The notes beneath the pieces were generated by a model, which was not told the DNA's origin, ran no database searches, and saw only the letters and a program-made list of their open reading frames with translations. DNA of 64,000 nucleotides from Marinifilum sp. D714. Its GTDB lineage: Bacteria; Bacteroidota; Bacteroidia; Bacteroidales; Marinifilaceae. The stretch is from contig NZ_JALPNU010000001.1 in assembly GCF_030851345.1 (NCBI RefSeq), positions 186,001 to 250,000 on the forward strand. Direction: 5' to 3'. Of the stretch, positions 1 through 8,952 are shown piece after piece. How positions within the stretch are numbered: position 1 is the first letter of the stretch; the number at the start of each line of letters is the position of its first letter. The position numbers and the translations under genes are program-made.

Positions 1-66
1 TGGAGTTTTTAAGGCATGATTGTTTTGTAAGAAGCACTACAAGATGAAAGATTCCATTAAATGTAC

Positions 67-1395
67 CTAAAAATTATAGCGAATCCCTGTTTGTACACCA
101 ATTGAGTATGGTTTGTAATCAAATTGACTACTCCTATTAATTGAGTTCAGATAATATTTAAAGCTAGGTTCAAGACCAATTCTAACTTTAGGACTTAGCT
201 GATACTCGAATCCCAAACCAAATAAGGAGCTGAAATTGGTAGTTCTTAAATTCTCAATTTCACCAATTTTTTGTTTGGATCCTGAAGTGCGATAAACACC
301 ATTCTCAATAATCCAATTGGCACCGAAACCTCCACTTAAATAAACGCCCAACCTCTTTTGTGTTAAATTGTATCGTAACAAAATTGGCACCTCTATGGTT
401 TCGAAGCTTTGCATCAAATCATCCGATGAGCTATAAGTAGAAGCTGCCAAATATTCAGCATTGGTTCTATCCTCCACACTTCCGCCTGTATAATTAATTT
501 TCCCGGCAGATGTTTGCGATGGCAGAAAGCTTCTCTCCTGTCTGCTAATTTCATTCGCTTCTCCTTCTGCAATTGGATCTGCAAATGCCATGTCCATTCT
601 GGAATCTCCCATATCCTGACCAACACGATTGTACATGAAACCAGTTTGTAAAGCCAGCTTCTCACCTAAAGCATAGTTCACTTTAACTCCTCCACCAAAA
701 CTAACAATCCCGCTATTTGCACTTGTAGCTGATTCTTCGTTAGAGTAAGCCGAAGAAATTTGTCCAATAATGGCCCAGCGATTCTTTCTTAATTCATCCT
801 TCTTGGATTGCTCCATTGCCAAAAGGTTATTCATAACAATCAAGTCTTCTGCACTTAATTGTATGGCTTCCGTTTTTTTAGCATTCTGATATTGCAAACT
901 CTCAGGAATTTGGTTAGAAGCATTGAGCAATTGTTTAATTCCTAAAGGAATGCTATTTAATAAGGATTCTTTCTCAAACTGGTTCTCTTTACTTGATAAT
1001 TCTGGTTGAACGATATGCTTTGCAAAATTCGATGCGTTTTCAGCAATAAATACACCATTTCCTTTCTCTTCACCCTTTGCCTCATTCTTTTCACTGATTT
1101 CACCTGATACTTCTGGTTGATTTAATGAATTTGATGATGAAGTATTATCACTCAATTGCTCTATAGGAAAACCCCCAGGTTCAGAAATAAACAAGTCACG
1201 ATTTGCAATTCCGAAAAACAACAGAACAGAAGCTGCCAAAGCAGCAGAAATAAAAAGGATTACTCCTCTCCTTTTTCTTCGAGCAGCTGCCATCTTCTCA
1301 CCAATTGCATTCCAGACTTCAGGATTTGGTTCAACGCTCATTCCTTTTAATCCATCGGCAAATAAACTATCGATATGTTTGTTCTCGTCTAGCAT
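67..1395 (-). CDS. ECF-linked outer-membrane beta-barrel protein with inner-membrane anchor (PorT-like)
   Basis: Residues 1-42 are polar and end in a basic patch (RRKRR). Residues about 43-63 form one hydrophobic helix, followed by a Ser/Asn/Glu-rich linker to about 200. From about 205 the protein shows short alternating strands and ends in an aromatic residue (GIRYNF), as outer-membrane barrels do. Its ATG overlaps the stop of the upstream ECF sigma gene (ATGCTAG, 7 bases), so the two are translationally coupled. Genes directly behind ECF sigma genes are often anti-sigma factors. Here the short cytoplasmic part plus one membrane helix has anti-sigma topology, but I see no FecR or zinc-binding anti-sigma motif. 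I infer that it regulates the sigma factor or belongs to its envelope-sensing pathway; the biochemical role is unknown. Confidence 0.75.
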   Translation of the reverse strand: MLDENKHIDSLFADGLKGMSVEPNPEVWNAIGEKMAAARRKRRGVILFISAALAASVLLFFGIANRDLFISEPGGFPIEQLSDNTSSSNSLNQPEVSGEISEKNEAKGEEKGNGVFIAENASNFAKHIVQPELSSKENQFEKESLLNSIPLGIKQLLNASNQIPESLQYQNAKKTEAIQLSAEDLIVMNNLLAMEQSKKDELRKNRWAIIGQISSAYSNEESATSANSGIVSFGGGVKVNYALGEKLALQTGFMYNRVGQDMGDSRMDMAFADPIAEGEANEISRQERSFLPSQTSAGKINYTGGSVEDRTNAEYLAASTYSSSDDLMQSFETIEVPILLRYNLTQKRLGVYLSGGFGANWIIENGVYRTSGSKQKIGEIENLRTTNFSSLFGLGFEYQLSPKVRIGLEPSFKYYLNSINRSSQFDYKPYSIGVQTGIRYNF

Positions 1396-2012
1396 ATTTT
1401 CAGCTTGTTCTCTTTTTCACTTAAATAATCATTCACTTTTTGCTTTAAAATTGCTCTTCCCCGAGCCAGGTTCGATTTCGAAGTCCCTACGGTAATATTC
1501 ATTACCTCGGAAATTTCGTTGTGGGTGTATCCATCTAAAACATATAAACTAAACACCATTTGATACCTATCGGGCAAGCCCTGAACCATCTGCAAAAGAA
1601 CTTCCAGTGGAATGTTCGAGTTTTGAATTGATTCTTCAGCTTCCGAATCGGGATCGGATTCCCAAACCTCATCAACCACTTGCATATTTTTCGATTTGCG
1701 GAACTTTTCCAAAGCAGTATTAACCATTATTCTGCGAATCCAACCTTCAAAAGATCCTTTAAACTGATAAGATTTAATATTTTGAAAAACTTTAATAAAT
1801 CCATCTTGCAAAGTATCCTCAGCTTCACTTAAATCATTGGAATACCTCAAACACACACCCAACATTTTGGGTGCAAACGCCCGATAAAGCAATTCTTGCG
1901 CTTTAGATTTACCTTTCGAGCATTCTTTTACTATTTGTTCTAATTCTCGGTTTTCCAAAGTGGTTAACGTCTTTTGCGATCCTGATTCATTAAATAGTTG
2001 TGTAAAGTGCAA
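1389..2012 (-). CDS. RNA polymerase ECF-type sigma factor
   Basis: This 207-residue protein has the two conserved parts of group 4 sigma-70 factors. Region 2 lies at about 55-100 (AEDTLQDGFIKVF, then GWIRRIMVNTA). Region 4 lies at about 140-190, with the helix-turn-helix YTHNEISEVMNITVGTSKS. Regions 1.1 and 3 are absent. It would direct RNA polymerase to a small set of promoters, probably in response to an envelope signal. It overlaps the next gene, a membrane-anchored barrel protein, by 7 bases. The first about 25 residues are longer than the minimal ECF core, so a start a few codons further in is possible. Its targets cannot be read from this window. Confidence 0.93.
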   Translation of the reverse strand: MHFTQLFNESGSQKTLTTLENRELEQIVKECSKGKSKAQELLYRAFAPKMLGVCLRYSNDLSEAEDTLQDGFIKVFQNIKSYQFKGSFEGWIRRIMVNTALEKFRKSKNMQVVDEVWESDPDSEAEESIQNSNIPLEVLLQMVQGLPDRYQMVFSLYVLDGYTHNEISEVMNITVGTSKSNLARGRAILKQKVNDYLSEKENKLKIC

Positions 2013-2236
2013 TAAGGTTGCGCTAAAATTACAACTTTTTTATCTGACATTTAAAATCCACTGTATTTAAAGCAAATAGAATACTCAAATTTTAAAAATG
2101 AAAAAATTAAAGCAACCATTTTGATGTTTCTTCATCATGCAAGTGTAAAAGCTTTTAAAGAGACATACCCGGGAGTTTTGTCTCAACAATTTATTAAATC
2201 AGAAAAATCAGTATTACTGATAAAAAATTAAAACAA

Positions 2237-2950
2237 ATGAATAATTTAAAAACCATAGGGGCATTGCTAATTTTAGCAGTAAGTATTGTTGCATGTGACA
2301 GTAATGATTTCGACAACACACCAAGTTTACAGGCAATTGGTGATGTGTATGTAAGAGTTAAAAAAAGTGGGGATGACACAGTGTATGCACCGGTATTTTA
2401 CACCTATTCAAATTTCTCGATGAGCGAAGTTGATGTAGAAGGTCCAACGGATAGTAATATTGAGAAAAACTTAAGCCAATACAATAATAAAATGGCTTTT
2501 AGAGCGGTTCCTACTGAAATTGATTTTACAACCGATGATGTAGAGAATGGAATTTATCAGTTTGACATTACCGCTGAAGATCTTGCAACCTATACCATTA
2601 GCGACAAATTACTGGAAGATAGACTTGAACCAGTTAAAATTACAGAGTTTAACTACGATAAAACATTACACTCTATACAAATTGACTGGGATGATGTAGA
2701 GGACACAGATGTTTATGTAGTTAAAATTCATAACCAAATGGATGGAGAAATCATTTATGTTTCAGATCGATTGCTAGCATCAAATCATAGAGTAATTGCA
2801 GATGGTACTAACAACTGGTCTGATTTCACTACTGAAGAAGGTGCAACCTATGTAGTTGGGGTTTATGCCTACAAATTCGAACTTCCATCTGCAGCATCAG
2901 GCTATGATATCAATTGCGAATCGGTTGAGTACCGTGAGATTGAATGGTAA
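2237..2950 (+). CDS. Predicted lipoprotein, unrecognised
   Basis: The 237-residue product starts with a typical lipoprotein signal: a hydrophobic stretch (about 5-19) and a lipobox ending IVAC, so Cys20 would be lipidated. The mature part is acidic and beta-rich, and the segment at about 130-235 (YDKTLHSIQIDWDDVEDTD, then YVVGVYAY) reads like a fibronectin-III-type fold. I do not recognise a specific family. It is divergent from the sigma gene and is followed by a strong bidirectional terminator, so it is probably a single-gene transcript. Location is likely the outer or inner membrane surface. Confidence 0.8.
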   Translation: MNNLKTIGALLILAVSIVACDSNDFDNTPSLQAIGDVYVRVKKSGDDTVYAPVFYTYSNFSMSEVDVEGPTDSNIEKNLSQYNNKMAFRAVPTEIDFTTDDVENGIYQFDITAEDLATYTISDKLLEDRLEPVKITEFNYDKTLHSIQIDWDDVEDTDVYVVKIHNQMDGEIIYVSDRLLASNHRVIADGTNNWSDFTTEEGATYVVGVYAYKFELPSAASGYDINCESVEYREIEW

Positions 2951-3055
2951 AACCGAATTCTATTCAGGCATAACTATTTGGGACAGTAATTTTTTGAAAT
3001 CCGAATGGTTAATCAAAAGCTTCAAGCTGTCCGATAAATTAAAATTTTCAACGAA

Positions 3056-3087
3056 AAAACTCGCTCTCCTTTCGAAGAGCGAGTTTT
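3056..3087. terminator. Bidirectional intrinsic terminator
   Basis: Arms AAAACTCGCTCT (3056-3067) and AGAGCGAGTTTT (3076-3087) are perfectly complementary around an 8-base loop, with A runs on one side and T runs on the other. It lies between convergent genes (2237-2950 and 3164-3886) and can serve both. Confidence 0.85.
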
Positions 3088-3163
3088 ATTTTAATCGCTA
3101 ATAATTGAACCAGATGTTCAGTTTTTATGGAAATTAATGCAAAGGTTTAATCAAACTTGATGA

Positions 3164-3886
3164 TTAAAAGCCAATACCTAAAATTAGGTTTGCTGTTTCT
3201 GCTTGTGGGTTAATAGCAACTTTAGCCCATGCATTTAAAGAAAAACTCTCTGTAATTTTAATTTCTCTGGTAGCTGTAGCCCCGATATTTACGAAACCAA
3301 AACTCTCGCCATAAACCTGATCTTCGAAAGCATTTAAACCTGCGAATAAGGAAATCTTTTCTCCACCAATGGTTACCGGATATCCTAACTCAACGTAAGT
3401 TGAATAGTTCTGGTCGCCATTCTCATCTAAATCGCGACCATAAAGCATAGTACTTACCGAAAGACTTAAAGGAAATTTCTCCGTAAAATAGAAGTTAAAA
3501 CTTGCATCAATCAAGTGATTCGTTGTAGCTCTGTCTAAATCAAGATAGTTGTAATCATCAATGGAAGCTCTATCGCGGTTCGCAAATAAGTCCCAAACTG
3601 CAATGTTAAAATGATCGTTAAACTTATATCCTACATGAAAATCGAACTCTGAGTATGTATTATCAAATCCATATCCACCCCATGCTCCAAAAGTAAAGTT
3701 GTTGTTGGTATATGCAAGATCCATTTCGAAATTGGCTGTATTACTTACCATGATACCTCTCCAGTAATGGCGGGTAGTTACCGATGGACTAACGGTTACT
3801 TTTCCTTGTGCATTTACGTTCAGGTTAGACGCAAATAATATTATAAGAGTAAATAATACTGATAGTTTTAAAACTGATTTTTTCAT
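3164..3886 (-). CDS. Outer-membrane beta-barrel protein of the glycerol locus
   Basis: The 240-residue protein has a cleavable signal peptide (hydrophobic 7-22, cleavage near VNAQG). The rest is a chain of amphipathic strands with aromatic girdles (FTFGAWGGYGF, FHVGYKF, FNFYFTEKF) and ends ILGIGF, the pattern of a small outer-membrane barrel. The general look is that of TorF/MltA-independent small porin-like proteins, but I cannot assign a family with certainty. It follows glpK1 and glpF on the same strand with a 172-base spacer that carries a hairpin. From context it may help glycerol or a related small solute cross the outer membrane. That role is inference only. Confidence 0.7.
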   Translation of the reverse strand: MKKSVLKLSVLFTLIILFASNLNVNAQGKVTVSPSVTTRHYWRGIMVSNTANFEMDLAYTNNNFTFGAWGGYGFDNTYSEFDFHVGYKFNDHFNIAVWDLFANRDRASIDDYNYLDLDRATTNHLIDASFNFYFTEKFPLSLSVSTMLYGRDLDENGDQNYSTYVELGYPVTIGGEKISLFAGLNAFEDQVYGESFGFVNIGATATREIKITESFSLNAWAKVAINPQAETANLILGIGF

Positions 3887-3907
3887 TAGATTAATATTTT
3901 ATGGGCT

Positions 3908-3944
3908 GTAGAGATCCGGAAGGTCTCATCGTCAAGATCTCCAC
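3908..3944 (-). other. Leader hairpin upstream of the small barrel gene
   Basis: GTAGAGATC (3908-3916) can pair with GATCTCCAC (3936-3944) with one mismatch. On the minus strand it lies in the glpF-barrel spacer. No T run follows it in the direction of transcription, so it looks like a structured leader or an mRNA-stability element rather than a terminator. Confidence 0.4.
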
Positions 3945-4058
3945 AGGGTTAAAAAATGTAGTAGTGTTATTTAATTCTGAGTGTTACAAGATTGTATCAA
4001 TTATCCTAATTTTTCACATTTACCTGGCTTTGAAACCAAGTCTTCACTGATAACTGAC

Positions 4059-4793
4059 TTACAAACTCATGAATAAGAATGCTGCTACTGCCGCTCCTAC
4101 GATTGGTGCAATAACCGGAACCAAAGAATATCCCCAGTCGCTACCACCTTTGTTATTCATAGGAAGAATAGCATGCATGATTCTAGGACCAAGATCTCTT
4201 GCAGGGTTAATTGCATAACCAGTAGTTCCACCTAAAGAAAGTCCAATAGCAACTACTAAAAGAGCAACAGGCAAAGCACCTAAAGTACCCAATCCAACCT
4301 TAGCTCCCTCAACACCAGATGCTTCGAAAGAAGGCCCAGCCAAATAGAAGATCACAAACATCAATACAAATGTTCCAATAATTTCGCTGATAGCATTACT
4401 ACCGAAGTTACGAATAGCAGGACCAGTAGAGAAACATGCTAATTTCGCTCCACCATCTTCAGTTGAGTTAAAATGATCGCGATACATTAACCAAACAAGA
4501 AATGCTCCGAATGCCGCACCTGCCATTTGTGCAACGATAAAAAGACCTACCTTTGACCATGCAAACATACCTGCTACAGCCAAACCTACTGTTACAGCGG
4601 GGTTAATATGTGCTCCGGAAATCGGACCCGCAACAGCTACAGCAGTAAATACTGCTAATCCCCATCCCATTGTGATTACGATCCAACCACTATTATTTCC
4701 TTTGGTATTATTCAATACAACATTTGCAACTACTCCATTACCTAAAAGGATTAGTAACATTGTTCCTATAAATTCTGCAATAAATTCATTCAT
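4059..4793 (-). CDS. glpF: Glycerol uptake facilitator (aquaglyceroporin)
   Basis: This 244-residue MIP-family channel has six membrane helices and two NPA boxes: GAHINPAVT at about 61-69 and GYAINPARD at about 191-199. The Asp after the second NPAR is typical of glycerol-conducting members, as opposed to strict water channels. It would let glycerol equilibrate across the inner membrane, where GlpK traps it as glycerol-3-phosphate. It follows glpK1 on the same strand with a 149-base spacer that holds a perfect 10-bp inverted repeat. The order glpD-glpK-glpF supports the assignment. Confidence 0.95.
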   Translation of the reverse strand: MNEFIAEFIGTMLLILLGNGVVANVVLNNTKGNNSGWIVITMGWGLAVFTAVAVAGPISGAHINPAVTVGLAVAGMFAWSKVGLFIVAQMAGAAFGAFLVWLMYRDHFNSTEDGGAKLACFSTGPAIRNFGSNAISEIIGTFVLMFVIFYLAGPSFEASGVEGAKVGLGTLGALPVALLVVAIGLSLGGTTGYAINPARDLGPRIMHAILPMNNKGGSDWGYSLVPVIAPIVGAAVAAFLFMSL

Positions 4794-4828
4794 GACTTTA
4801 TGGTTTATTTAGTAATTGTTAATAAAAG

Positions 4829-4877
4829 AATGCCGGAATCCATTCTCCTTCAGTTCCTTCTTCTCACTTCCGGCATT
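4829..4877 (-). repeat. Inverted repeat between glpK1 and glpF
   Basis: AATGCCGGAA (4829-4838) and TTCCGGCATT (4868-4877) are perfect 10-base arms around a 29-base purine-rich loop (minus-strand sense). No T run follows it, so it may be an mRNA processing or stability element that sets the ratio of GlpK to GlpF. Confidence 0.6.
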
Positions 4878-4942
4878 GGTTTAAAAATATTTAACCTGAA
4901 ATCAATCCTATCAACCAACCTCAGGTTATTAGATGTTGAAAA

Positions 4943-6442
4943 TTAAGCTTCTGTATCCCAATCTTTCGAACGACCAAGGGCTTTATCCCAACCTTGAATC
5001 AATTTTTCAGACTTGCTCTTAGGCATTTCTGGCTCGAACTTTCGATCCATTGCCCACTGGCTTTTAATTTCATCAACACTATCCCAATATCCAACTGCTA
5101 AACCTGCCAAATATGCAGCACCAAGTGCAGTAGTTTCTAGAGTTTTTGGACGGTAAACTGGTGCATCTAATACATCCGACTGGAATTGCATTAATAAGTT
5201 GTTAATTGCAGCACCTCCATCAACACGTAATTCGTTAATTTCGATTCCAGCATCAGCTTCCATAGCTTTCAATACATCTCTGGTTTGGAAAGCGATACCT
5301 TCTAAAGCAGCTCTTGCGATGTGAGCCGAAGTAGATCCTCTTGTTAATCCAACAATTGTACCTCTGGCGTACTGATCCCAATGAGGAGCTCCTAAACCTG
5401 TAAGAGCAGGAACAAGAAATACACCACCATTATCTTCTACCGAACCAGCTAATTCTTCCACCTCTGGAGACGACTTGATAATTCCTAATCCATCGCGTAA
5501 CCATTGTACGATAGCTCCTCCCATGAAAATACTTCCTTCCAAACAGTAAGTAGTTTCACCATTAATTTGCCATCCAATGGTAGTCAATAAGTTGTTGTTT
5601 GATTTTACTGGAGTGGTTCCGGTATTGCAAAGCATGAAACATCCTGTTCCGTATGTATTCTTCACCGATCCTGGCTTGATACACATCTGTCCGAAAGTAG
5701 CAGCTTGCTGGTCACCTGCAATACCCGCAATAGGTACCTCGTGTGCGAAAAGAGTAGTTACTGTGTGTCCGTATACTTCTGAAGAAGATTTAACTTCAGG
5801 AAGAATGCTGGCAGGAATGTCAAGAAGTTCCAACATGTCCTTATCCCACTCCAAAGTTTTGATGTTGTAAAGTAAGGTTCTACTTGCGTTGGTAACATCT
5901 GTTACGTGTACTTTTCCTTGAGTCAATTTCCAGATTAACCAGCTATCGATAGTACCAAATGCCAATTTACCTGCTTCTGCTTTTTCGCGAGCACCTTCAA
6001 CATTATCAAGAATCCACTTTACTTTAGTTCCCGAGAAGTAAGAATCGATAATCAAACCAGTCTTATCCTGAATCATATCGGCATGACCTTGAGCTTTTAA
6101 TTCATCGCAGTATTTAGATGTACGACGATCTTGCCAAACGATTGCGTTGTAAATTGGTTCACTGGTTTCGCGGTCCCAAACAACTGTTGTCTCTCTCTGG
6201 TTAGTGATACCAATCCCCGCGATGTTTTTACCGTTAGCTCCAGCCTGGGTAATTGCTTCAGCTGCTACACCTGCTTGTGTAGACCAAATCTCGTTCGCAT
6301 CATGCTCTACCCATCCTGGCTGAGGGAATATTTGGGTAAATTCCTTCTGTGCCACGCTCACCATCTCACCTTTTTTGTTGAAAACGATTGCTCTCGAACT
6401 TGTAGTTCCTTGGTCTAAAGCTAAAATAAACTTGTCTTCCAT
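4943..6442 (-). CDS. glpK: Glycerol kinase, canonical copy (GlpK1)
   Basis: ATP-dependent phosphorylation of glycerol to sn-glycerol-3-phosphate in the cytoplasm. The 499-residue protein aligns by eye with E. coli GlpK over its full length and with the same numbering. It has the phosphate-binding DQGTTSSRA (10-18), the glycerol ligands Arg83-Glu84 in NQRET, Tyr135 in DSYFSGTK, the AGDQQAA motif with the catalytic Asp, YGTGCFML, and VDGGAAINN near the ADP site. All key residues are present. It lies between glpD and glpF on the same strand. Upstream (6443-6786) are a Crp-like palindrome and a possible -7 box, so it may have its own promoter besides any read-through from glpD. Compare the diverged second copy at 13573-15069. 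Confidence 0.96.
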   Translation of the reverse strand: MEDKFILALDQGTTSSRAIVFNKKGEMVSVAQKEFTQIFPQPGWVEHDANEIWSTQAGVAAEAITQAGANGKNIAGIGITNQRETTVVWDRETSEPIYNAIVWQDRRTSKYCDELKAQGHADMIQDKTGLIIDSYFSGTKVKWILDNVEGAREKAEAGKLAFGTIDSWLIWKLTQGKVHVTDVTNASRTLLYNIKTLEWDKDMLELLDIPASILPEVKSSSEVYGHTVTTLFAHEVPIAGIAGDQQAATFGQMCIKPGSVKNTYGTGCFMLCNTGTTPVKSNNNLLTTIGWQINGETTYCLEGSIFMGGAIVQWLRDGLGIIKSSPEVEELAGSVEDNGGVFLVPALTGLGAPHWDQYARGTIVGLTRGSTSAHIARAALEGIAFQTRDVLKAMEADAGIEINELRVDGGAAINNLLMQFQSDVLDAPVYRPKTLETTALGAAYLAGLAVGYWDSVDEIKSQWAMDRKFEPEMPKSKSEKLIQGWDKALGRSKDWDTEA

Positions 6443-6786
6443 AATTCAATTAATTTGGGTTATTGTGTTATAAAAATTAGTGCTTTTCCGAGTACTCAAT
6501 TCCAATGATTTACAAATTGTAAACGATTGCAATTTCATGATAAAAATTTTTAATCCTTCGGATTAAATGCACAAATCCATGGTTATATAGATTTGATTAG
6601 GGTTTTAAGGTAATGTGTAACACATCACATTTAAAAGAAACGTAGGACTCTAAGAGCAAGGCAATATCGTGCCAAAACTAACAAATTGATTAATAATATT
6701 GTAACAATTAATAAAATCAGTAGTTATAAATAACAGACTAAGAACTACCTTTAATAAAAACCTTGCTCAATTTGTCCTACATTTTT
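6443..6786 (-). other. Intergenic region glpD-glpK1
   Basis: This 344-base AT-rich spacer has no credible gene. It holds a Crp/Fnr-like palindrome (6612-6631) and a minus-strand TAGTTTTG (6673-6680) that fits the Bacteroidota -7 box. The nearest TTG upstream (6705-6707) is 24 bases away, longer than the usual spacing. The 26-bp PadR-type operator is not visible here. Confidence 0.5.
6612..6631. promoter_or_regulatory. Candidate Crp/Fnr-family operator upstream of glpK1
   Basis: AATGTG-N8-CACATT is symmetric over 20 bases and reads TGTGT-N6-TCACA, one mismatch from the classic TGTGA-N6-TCACA core, with matching AA/TT flanks. It lies about 170 bases upstream of the glpK1 start. A Bacteroidota Crp/Fnr-type regulator is inferred; none is encoded in the window. 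Confidence 0.5.
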
Positions 6787-8349
6787 TTATTTCAATATGT
6801 ACTGGGCTGCCAAATCATTAAATTTCTTTATCTGATCATCTTCCCATTGTTTATCGTATCCAAGTTCTTTTGCCATTAACTCCGCAACTTTTGGAGCCAT
6901 TCTAACACTTTCTTTTGCATCCAGAAGTAAAGTACGAGTTCTGCGAGATAAGACATCTTCTACCGTTCTGGCCATTTCATACCTTGCCGCCCAAACAACT
7001 TGTGCGTTCAATACTTTAAGCTCTTTGCTTAAATATTCATTTAGGCCATCTTCTTGTTTTGCCAAATCCAAAATTTTCTCCTCATCCGAACCATAGAAAT
7101 ACATCGGATTGCTTAAATCTGGATTTTCTTTATACCCGTGAATTCGTAAGTTTCTTGTTACTGATTTTTTCTGTTCTAAACCGGCTGTTTTAGCAACAGT
7201 ATTCATTACATCTTCAGCCATTTGGCGATAAGTTGTCCATTTTCCACCAGTTAAAGTCACCATACCTGATTCAGACACAACAATCTTATGTCCTCTTGAA
7301 ATCTCTTTGGTTTTTGCCCCTTCTTGGGTTGGAGCAGCCAATGGTCTCAAGCCAGCAAATACACTTCTTACATCTGATCTTTTAGGTGGTTTTTCCAGGA
7401 ATCTGCCTGCAGTTTCCAATATAAAATCAACTTCCTCTTCCAACGCCTTCGGTTCCAATTCTGCTTTATCCTTGTGCACATCAGTTGTACCAACCACTAC
7501 TTTGTTGTGCCATGGTACTGCAAATAATACACGCCCGTCACTTGTTTTTGGAATCATCACAGCATAATCGCCTGGAACAAATTCCTTATCCAATACCAAG
7601 TGAACACCTTGACTCACCTTTACGATATCTTTCGCTTTGGGTTCGTCCATTTTGATAATTTCATCAACAAACACTCCTGTGGCATTTAATATAGCCTTCC
7701 CTTCTATCGTGTAAGTCTCATTACTTTCCAGGTCTGTAGCCTTTACTGCTGTGATTTTACCATTGTTTTTCACCACTCCGGTAACTTTCATATAGTTAAT
7801 GGCTACACCTCCATTCTCTACGAATGTTTGACACATGTTTATTGCCAATCTGGAATCATCAAACTGTCCATCATGATAAACTACTCCACCACTAAGCTTT
7901 TCACTTTTAAGAGTTGGTATGTGTTTAAGCGTTCTCCTCTTTGAAAATGGTAAAGATCTTCCATAACCTAACTTTCCAGCCATTAAATCATAGAGTGTTA
8001 AGCCTAAAGTATAATATGGAGTTCCCCACCATGTATAATTTGGAATGATAAAAGATTGATCTTTCACCAAGTGAGGAGCATTTTTCTTTAACAATCCTCT
8101 CTCACGTAAAGCTTCAAGAACCAAAGAAATATTTCCTTGAGCAAGATATCTTACGCCACCATGAACCAACTTTGTACTTCTGCTTGAAGTACCTTTAGCG
8201 AAATCATCTTGCTCAAGAAGTAAGGTTTTGTAACCACGTGTCGAAGACTCAATGGCTGCACCCAAACCAGATGCTCCTCCACCAACAATGATCACATCCC
8301 ATTTCTGATTTGCACTCTTTACCTCTCTTAACATCTTTCCTCTATCCAT
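6787..8349 (-). CDS. glpD: FAD-dependent glycerol-3-phosphate dehydrogenase
   Basis: Oxidises sn-glycerol-3-phosphate to dihydroxyacetone phosphate at the inner membrane and passes electrons to the quinone pool. The N-terminus has the Rossmann FAD motif DVIIVGGGASGLG and the family signature GTSSRSTKLVHGGVRYL. The C-terminal about 130 residues form the helical GlpA/GlpD C-domain. I place the start at the ATG at 8349 (MDRGKML): the frame is open to a TTG at 8400, but the extra 17 residues resemble nothing in the family. The ATG at 8334, preceded by GAGGAAAG, is a second option. A 600-base regulatory region with two PadR-type operators lies upstream. Menaquinone is the likely acceptor, given the men genes at 60-63 kb. 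Confidence 0.94.
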   Translation of the reverse strand: MDRGKMLREVKSANQKWDVIIVGGGASGLGAAIESSTRGYKTLLLEQDDFAKGTSSRSTKLVHGGVRYLAQGNISLVLEALRERGLLKKNAPHLVKDQSFIIPNYTWWGTPYYTLGLTLYDLMAGKLGYGRSLPFSKRRTLKHIPTLKSEKLSGGVVYHDGQFDDSRLAINMCQTFVENGGVAINYMKVTGVVKNNGKITAVKATDLESNETYTIEGKAILNATGVFVDEIIKMDEPKAKDIVKVSQGVHLVLDKEFVPGDYAVMIPKTSDGRVLFAVPWHNKVVVGTTDVHKDKAELEPKALEEEVDFILETAGRFLEKPPKRSDVRSVFAGLRPLAAPTQEGAKTKEISRGHKIVVSESGMVTLTGGKWTTYRQMAEDVMNTVAKTAGLEQKKSVTRNLRIHGYKENPDLSNPMYFYGSDEEKILDLAKQEDGLNEYLSKELKVLNAQVVWAARYEMARTVEDVLSRRTRTLLLDAKESVRMAPKVAELMAKELGYDKQWEDDQIKKFNDLAAQYILK

Positions 8350-8544
8350 GACTGTACAACCTATTGATTCTTCTACAATTCCTTTTCCCAATATTCCCAA
8401 ATACTTCCTTTCGCTTCTTCTTCATCTTGAGTAACCTGTTCTTTTTGTCCAGACAAAATATCTAAGAAAAAAGAATAAAGGCGATTCCCCATTTTCATAT
8501 CAAATCTTACTTCTTACATAGTAGTATTAAAATATAAATCCGAA

Positions 8545-8570
8545 TACATAGTACATTGTCTTACTATGTG
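8545..8570. promoter_or_regulatory. Candidate PadR operator A (glpD)
   Basis: The best palindrome of the set: TACATAGT (8545-8552), ten bases, then ACTATGTG (8563-8570), giving ACATAGT-N10-ACTATGT. On the minus strand a -7-like TATATTTT begins 8 bases downstream, the same geometry as the other copies. Assignment to the PadR protein of this locus is inferred from its presence over padR's own promoter. Confidence 0.7.
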
Positions 8571-8655
8571 TTCTTGTCAAAAAAAACGGAAGTATTCTTC
8601 CTATTCTATATAAACAAGTTTAAAAAAGGATCTTCCTATTCGAACTTGACACTTA

Positions 8656-8685
8656 CAAAGCTAAATAAAATACTTAGTTATACAA
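8656..8685 (-). promoter_or_regulatory. glpD promoter P1
   Basis: On the minus strand, TTG (8683-8685), 19 bases, then TAGCTTTG (8656-8663) is an exact match to the Bacteroidota TTG-N19-TAnnTTTG pattern. Operator C covers the -33 element and part of the spacer. The predicted leader is about 300 bases and contains operator A. Confidence 0.65.
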
Positions 8686-8696
8686 GGTGCTTTGCA
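8671..8696. promoter_or_regulatory. Candidate PadR operator C (glpD P1)
   Basis: TACTTAGTTATACAAGG followed by TGCTTTGCA fits the shared 26-bp pattern. With its right flank it matches operator E over nearly 40 bases, including a common ATAGTCT (8702-8708 and 15508-15514). It overlaps the -33 element of P1, consistent with repression. Confidence 0.65.
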
Positions 8697-8808
8697 AAGA
8701 AATAGTCTGTTTTAATTTAGTCTAAAATACAAAACCATCTCACAAACACCATATTTACTGATAAAGGAGCGTTTTATTTTTTTAAACTACAAGTATGAAA
8801 AAATAAAA

Positions 8809-8842
8809 AAAGAGACCTATTTCACTTAGAAATGGTCTCTTT
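8809..8842 (-). terminator. Terminator of the glpT-glpQ-porin operon
   Basis: AAAGAGACC (8809-8817) pairs with GGTCTCTTT (8834-8842), with an inner ATTTC/GAAAT stem. On the minus strand a T-rich run follows. It lies just after the porin stop codon. Confidence 0.8.
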
Positions 8843-8952
8843 CCCTTTAATAAAATCAATTCAGACAGGTCTGATATTGCCTTTAAATTTAAATTTGATA
8901 ACGAAAAACTTGCTTAGCTTTAAGCAAGCTTCTCATATATAAAAGCAATTTT

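Larger units (their letters stand above)
8350..8952 (-). other. Regulatory region of glpD
   Basis: This 600-base gene-free region holds, going downstream on the minus strand, the porin-gene terminator (8809-8842), a promoter with operator C (8656-8696), and operator A with a weaker -7-like TATATTTT (8533-8570). Bases about 8492-8570 are a near copy of 13217-13295 upstream of glpT, so the two control regions share ancestry. Confidence 0.75.

Noticed and set aside
1-66. Possible gene end or terminator at the left edge
   Set aside because: No frame or convincing hairpin can be read in the 66 bases before the first gene's stop codon.
3908-3944. Riboswitch in front of the small barrel gene
   Set aside because: Only one stem with a mismatch is visible; no match to a known riboswitch core and no following terminator.
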